In this document: piece after piece, positions 61,278 to 64,000 of the stretch
How positions within the stretch are numbered: position 1 is the first letter of the stretch
Layout: every line of letters starts with the position of its first letter
DNA from: Burkholderia vietnamiensis LMG 10929
GTDB taxonomy: Bacteria; Pseudomonadota; Gammaproteobacteria; Burkholderiales; Burkholderiaceae
Direction: 5' to 3'
NCBI RefSeq assembly: GCF_000959445.1
Contig: NZ_CP009631.1
Coordinates: 310,001 to 374,000, forward strand
Length of the DNA: 64,000 bases
The notes under the pieces: generated by a model
Told to the model about the DNA's origin: nothing
Seen by the model: the letters and a program-made list of their open reading frames with translations, nothing else
Database searches by the model: none
Made by a program: the position numbers and the translations under genes

Positions 61278-64000
61278 ATGCAACGCATCCTCAACGTGCT
61301 GACTCATCCGCGTACGCTCTCGATCGTCGGGATCGTCGCGCTAGCGGCGATTCTCTTCATCGTCGCCGACATGCTGCAGCTGCCGCTGCTGTGGGCCGCG
61401 CTCGCGTTCGCGGCGATCCTCGTGCTGTGGCTCGCCGTCGCGTTGTGGCGCCGCTGGCGCGTGAAGCGCGCGAACCAGCAGCTCGGCCAGGTGCTCGAAG
61501 AACAGGCCGAAACCGGCAAGATCACGGCGCCCGCCGCGGCCGCGCTCGCGCCCGACACGAAGACCGCCGACCTCGACGTGCTGCGCACGCGCCTGTCCGA
61601 TGCGGTGAAGACGATCAAGACGTCGAAGATCGGCCAGGTGTCGGGCGGCTCCGCGCTGTACGAACTGCCGTGGTACATCGTGATCGGCAACCCGGCCGCG
61701 GGCAAGAGCAGCGCGGTGCTGAACTCCGGCCTGCAGTTCCCGTTCGCCGACAAGAACAGCGCGGTGATCCACGGCATCGGCGGCACGCGCAACTGCGACT
61801 GGTTCTTCACGACCGAAGGGATCCTGCTCGACACGGCCGGCCGCTACTCGGTGCACGAGGAAGACCGCAGCGAGTGGCTCGGCTTTCTCGGCCTGCTGAA
61901 ACGCTACCGGCCGAAGGCGCCGATCAACGGCATCATCGTCACCGCGAGCATCGCCGAGCTCACCGGCAACCGCCCCGAGTTCGCGATCAACCTCGCGAAG
62001 AACCTGCGTCAGCGCGTCCAGGAGCTGACCGAAAAGCTCGAAGTGTTCGCACCGGTCTACGTGATGTTCACGAAGGCCGACCTGATCACCGGCTTCACCG
62101 AATTCTTCAGCAGCAGCGACAAGCACGAATACGACCGCGTGTGGGGCGCCACCCTGCCCTACGAACCGGACGAGAAGCGCGACGTCGTCACGCTGTTCGA
62201 CGAGCGCTTCGAGGAGCTGTACGAGGGGCTGAAGGAGATCAGCGTCGCGCAGCTGTCGCTGTCGCGCGGCAACCAGCTGTCGCCGGGCCAGCTCAGCTTC
62301 CCGCTCGAATTCTCGACGATCAAGCCGGCGCTGCGCGCGTTCCTCGCGACGCTGTTCGAGAACAACCCGTTCCAGTACAAGCCGATCTTCCGCGGCTTCT
62401 ACTTCACCAGCGCACTGCAGGAAGGCGAGACCAACAGCGCCGCCGCGCAGCGCATCGCTCAGCGCTTCGGCCTCGACGCGAGCGCGCTGCCGAAGCCGCA
62501 CAGCGCATTTTCGAAGAACGGCTTCTTCCTGCGCGACCTGTTCTCGAAGGTGATCTTCGCGGACCGTCAGACCGTGCGCCAGTTCGCGAGCCCCACCAAG
62601 ACGCGGCTGCGTTACGCGACCTTCTTCGGCTTCGTCGCGGCGCTCGCGCTCGCGCTCGGCGGCTGGACCTGGTCGACGATCGGCAACCAGCAGCTCGTCG
62701 CCAACGTGCAGGCCGACCTCGACAACGTCACGCGCCTGCAGCAGGGCCGCAACGACCTGCAGTCGCGGCTGCAGGCGATGGACATTCTCGAAGACCGCAT
62801 CGAGCAGCTCGAGCAGTTCCGCCGCGACAAGCCGATGTCGGTGTCGCTCGGCCTGTACCAGGGCGACCGCCTCGAGCAGCATCTGCTGACCGAGTACTAC
62901 AACGGCGTGCGGCAGATCCTGCTCGCGCCGGTGTCGCAGAATCTCGCGTCGTTCATGAAGGACGTGAACGCGCACCCCGAGCAGCTCGTGCCGATGACGC
63001 GTCCGCCCGAATCGGGCGCGGTGCAGGGCGGCGCGATGCCGGTCTCGACCAATCCGCCGGGCGCCACGCCGCTCGCCGGCGCCGCGCAAGGCGCGTCGGC
63101 CACGCCGGCCGCCGCGCCGCAACAGCCGGCGGCGCCGCAGGGCGGCCTCTACAGCGACGCGTCGCCGACCAACGTGCAGGACGCGTACAACGCGCTGAAG
63201 ACCTACCTGATGCTCGCCGACAAGCGTCACGTCGAGCAGGCGCACCTGACCGACCAGCTTGCGCGCTTCTGGCGCGGCTGGCTGGAGACGAACCGGGGCA
63301 ACATGCCGCGCGACGAGATGATCAAGAGCGCCGAGCGGATGATCTCGTTCTATCTGTCGCGCGTGAACGACGACGACTGGCCGATGATCGACGCGAACCT
63401 CGCGCTGGTCGACCAGACGCGCGAGAACCTGCGCCGCGTCGTGCGCGGCATGCCGGCGCGTCAGCGCGTCTACGAGGAAATCAAGGCGCGCGCGTCGACC
63501 CGCTTCGCGCCGATGACCATCGCGCGCATCGTCGGCGACGGCAACCAGGGGTTGATCGCCGGCAGCTACGCGATTCCGGGCACGTTCACGCGCGAAGCGT
63601 GGTTCGACTACGTGCAGCCGGCGATCCGCGACGCGGCGACCAAGGAACTGCAGGCGAAGGACTGGGTGCTGAACACGTCGACGCAGGACGACCTGACGCT
63701 CGAGGGTAGCCCCGAGCAGATCCAGAAGACGCTGGTCGGCATGTACAAGACCGAATACGCGCAGCACTGGCAGAAGTTCATGCAGGGCATCGCGGTGCAG
63801 GGCTTCACGAGCTTCGGCCAGGCCGTCGACGGGATGAACCGCCTGGGCGACCCGCAGGATTCGCCGATCCGCAAGATCCTCGAGACCGCGTACGACCAGA
63901 CCTCGTGGGACAACCCGTCGCTCGCGAACGTGACGATCAAGAAGGCGCAGACGGGCGTCGTGAACTGGGTGAAGCAGTGGTTCACGCGCTCGCAGGCCGG
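61278..64000 (+). CDS. tssM: Type VI secretion system membrane protein TssM/IcmF (N-terminal 907 aa, truncated by window end)
   Basis: An inner-membrane T6SS core component that forms the TssJLM membrane complex. Two N-terminal transmembrane segments lie at about residues 13-31 and 38-57. They are followed by a P-loop ATPase-like domain with Walker A GNPAAGKSS (137-145) and then conserved DTAGRYSVHEED and FTKADLITGF. A third transmembrane segment appears near residue 447 (FFGFVAALALALGG). The Walker A is intact; some TssM proteins have lost it. The frame stays open to the end of the window, so the C-terminal part is missing here. The ATG at 61278 fits the family. Confidence 0.93.
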   Translation, partial: MQRILNVLTHPRTLSIVGIVALAAILFIVADMLQLPLLWAALAFAAILVLWLAVALWRRWRVKRANQQLGQVLEEQAETGKITAPAAAALAPDTKTADLDVLRTRLSDAVKTIKTSKIGQVSGGSALYELPWYIVIGNPAAGKSSAVLNSGLQFPFADKNSAVIHGIGGTRNCDWFFTTEGILLDTAGRYSVHEEDRSEWLGFLGLLKRYRPKAPINGIIVTASIAELTGNRPEFAINLAKNLRQRVQELTEKLEVFAPVYVMFTKADLITGFTEFFSSSDKHEYDRVWGATLPYEPDEKRDVVTLFDERFEELYEGLKEISVAQLSLSRGNQLSPGQLSFPLEFSTIKPALRAFLATLFENNPFQYKPIFRGFYFTSALQEGETNSAAAQRIAQRFGLDASALPKPHSAFSKNGFFLRDLFSKVIFADRQTVRQFASPTKTRLRYATFFGFVAALALALGGWTWSTIGNQQLVANVQADLDNVTRLQQGRNDLQSRLQAMDILEDRIEQLEQFRRDKPMSVSLGLYQGDRLEQHLLTEYYNGVRQILLAPVSQNLASFMKDVNAHPEQLVPMTRPPESGAVQGGAMPVSTNPPGATPLAGAAQGASATPAAAPQQPAAPQGGLYSDASPTNVQDAYNALKTYLMLADKRHVEQAHLTDQLARFWRGWLETNRGNMPRDEMIKSAERMISFYLSRVNDDDWPMIDANLALVDQTRENLRRVVRGMPARQRVYEEIKARASTRFAPMTIARIVGDGNQGLIAGSYAIPGTFTREAWFDYVQPAIRDAATKELQAKDWVLNTSTQDDLTLEGSPEQIQKTLVGMYKTEYAQHWQKFMQGIAVQGFTSFGQAVDGMNRLGDPQDSPIRKILETAYDQTSWDNPSLANVTIKKAQTGVVNWVKQWFTRSQA

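Overview
This window reads as chromosome 1 of a Burkholderia, most likely a Burkholderia cepacia complex member. Coding DNA is very GC-rich. The rRNA operon has the order 16S-tRNA-Ile-tRNA-Ala-23S-5S with Burkholderia-like sequence. The phenylacetate (paa) genes, the trpE-G-D-C block, hemA-prfA-prmC-grxD-ubiX and the start of a type VI secretion (T6SS) cluster are arranged as I recall from that group. The species call is inference from remembered gene order and product sequences; no search was run. I saw no phage, insertion sequence or CRISPR array.

Layout. 1-2.2 kb: a molybdopterin oxidoreductase on the minus strand. 2.4-8.0 kb: one complete rRNA operon on the minus strand, with a terminator, long processing stems flanking 16S and 23S, boxA sites and a near-consensus promoter. 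8.2-14.8 kb: phenylacetate catabolism, with paaF divergent from paaN-paaJ-paaG-paaI-paaK. 15-18.3 kb: mltA, a tiny membrane protein, apaG, rpe and gph. 18.2-24.1 kb: a trp operon that starts with a Trp-rich leader peptide and attenuator and continues past trpC into a CYTH protein and ung. 24.2-28.9 kb, minus strand: azoreductase, M61 peptidase, dsbC and a UbiH-type hydroxylase. 29-35.9 kb: ychF, an amino-acid permease, a DUF3761 protein, ettA, a HAD hydrolase and an isochorismatase-like hydrolase. 36-38.9 kb: an Xaa-Pro aminopeptidase, a small membrane protein and a degenerate response regulator. 39-44.3 kb: hemA, prfA, prmC, grxD, ubiX and a LigB/DODA dioxygenase. 44.4-52.1 kb: a second permease, a cold-shock gene with a long leader, an Hsp70-like ATPase, a nitroreductase, an MFS transporter/TetR pair with a clear operator, and a DUF1415 protein. 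52.2-60 kb: two methyltransferases, a LEA-type lipoprotein, an M1 aminopeptidase lipoprotein, a ZntB/CorA transporter and an Ala/Lys-rich membrane protein. 60.1-64 kb: a TagX-like M15 peptidase and tssM, which runs off the window end.

How the genes work together. The paa genes activate phenylacetate (PaaK), isomerise the epoxide (PaaG), oxidise the ring-opened semialdehyde (PaaN) and carry out beta-oxidation-like steps (PaaF, PaaJ). The epoxidase paaABCDE, paaH and the regulator are not in the window. trpE-G-D-C make the early part of tryptophan from chorismate. hemA, prfA and prmC couple tetrapyrrole synthesis with translation termination. tagX and tssM begin a T6SS locus.

Points that most deserve a second look: the trp leader/attenuator; a sliding-clamp-binding type motif in the N-terminal tail of uracil-DNA glycosylase; a response regulator that has lost its phosphorylation residues; a possibly leaderless hydroxylase mRNA; the 15-bp inverted repeat between the MFS transporter and its TetR regulator; and an unrecognised Ala/Lys-rich membrane protein facing the T6SS locus.
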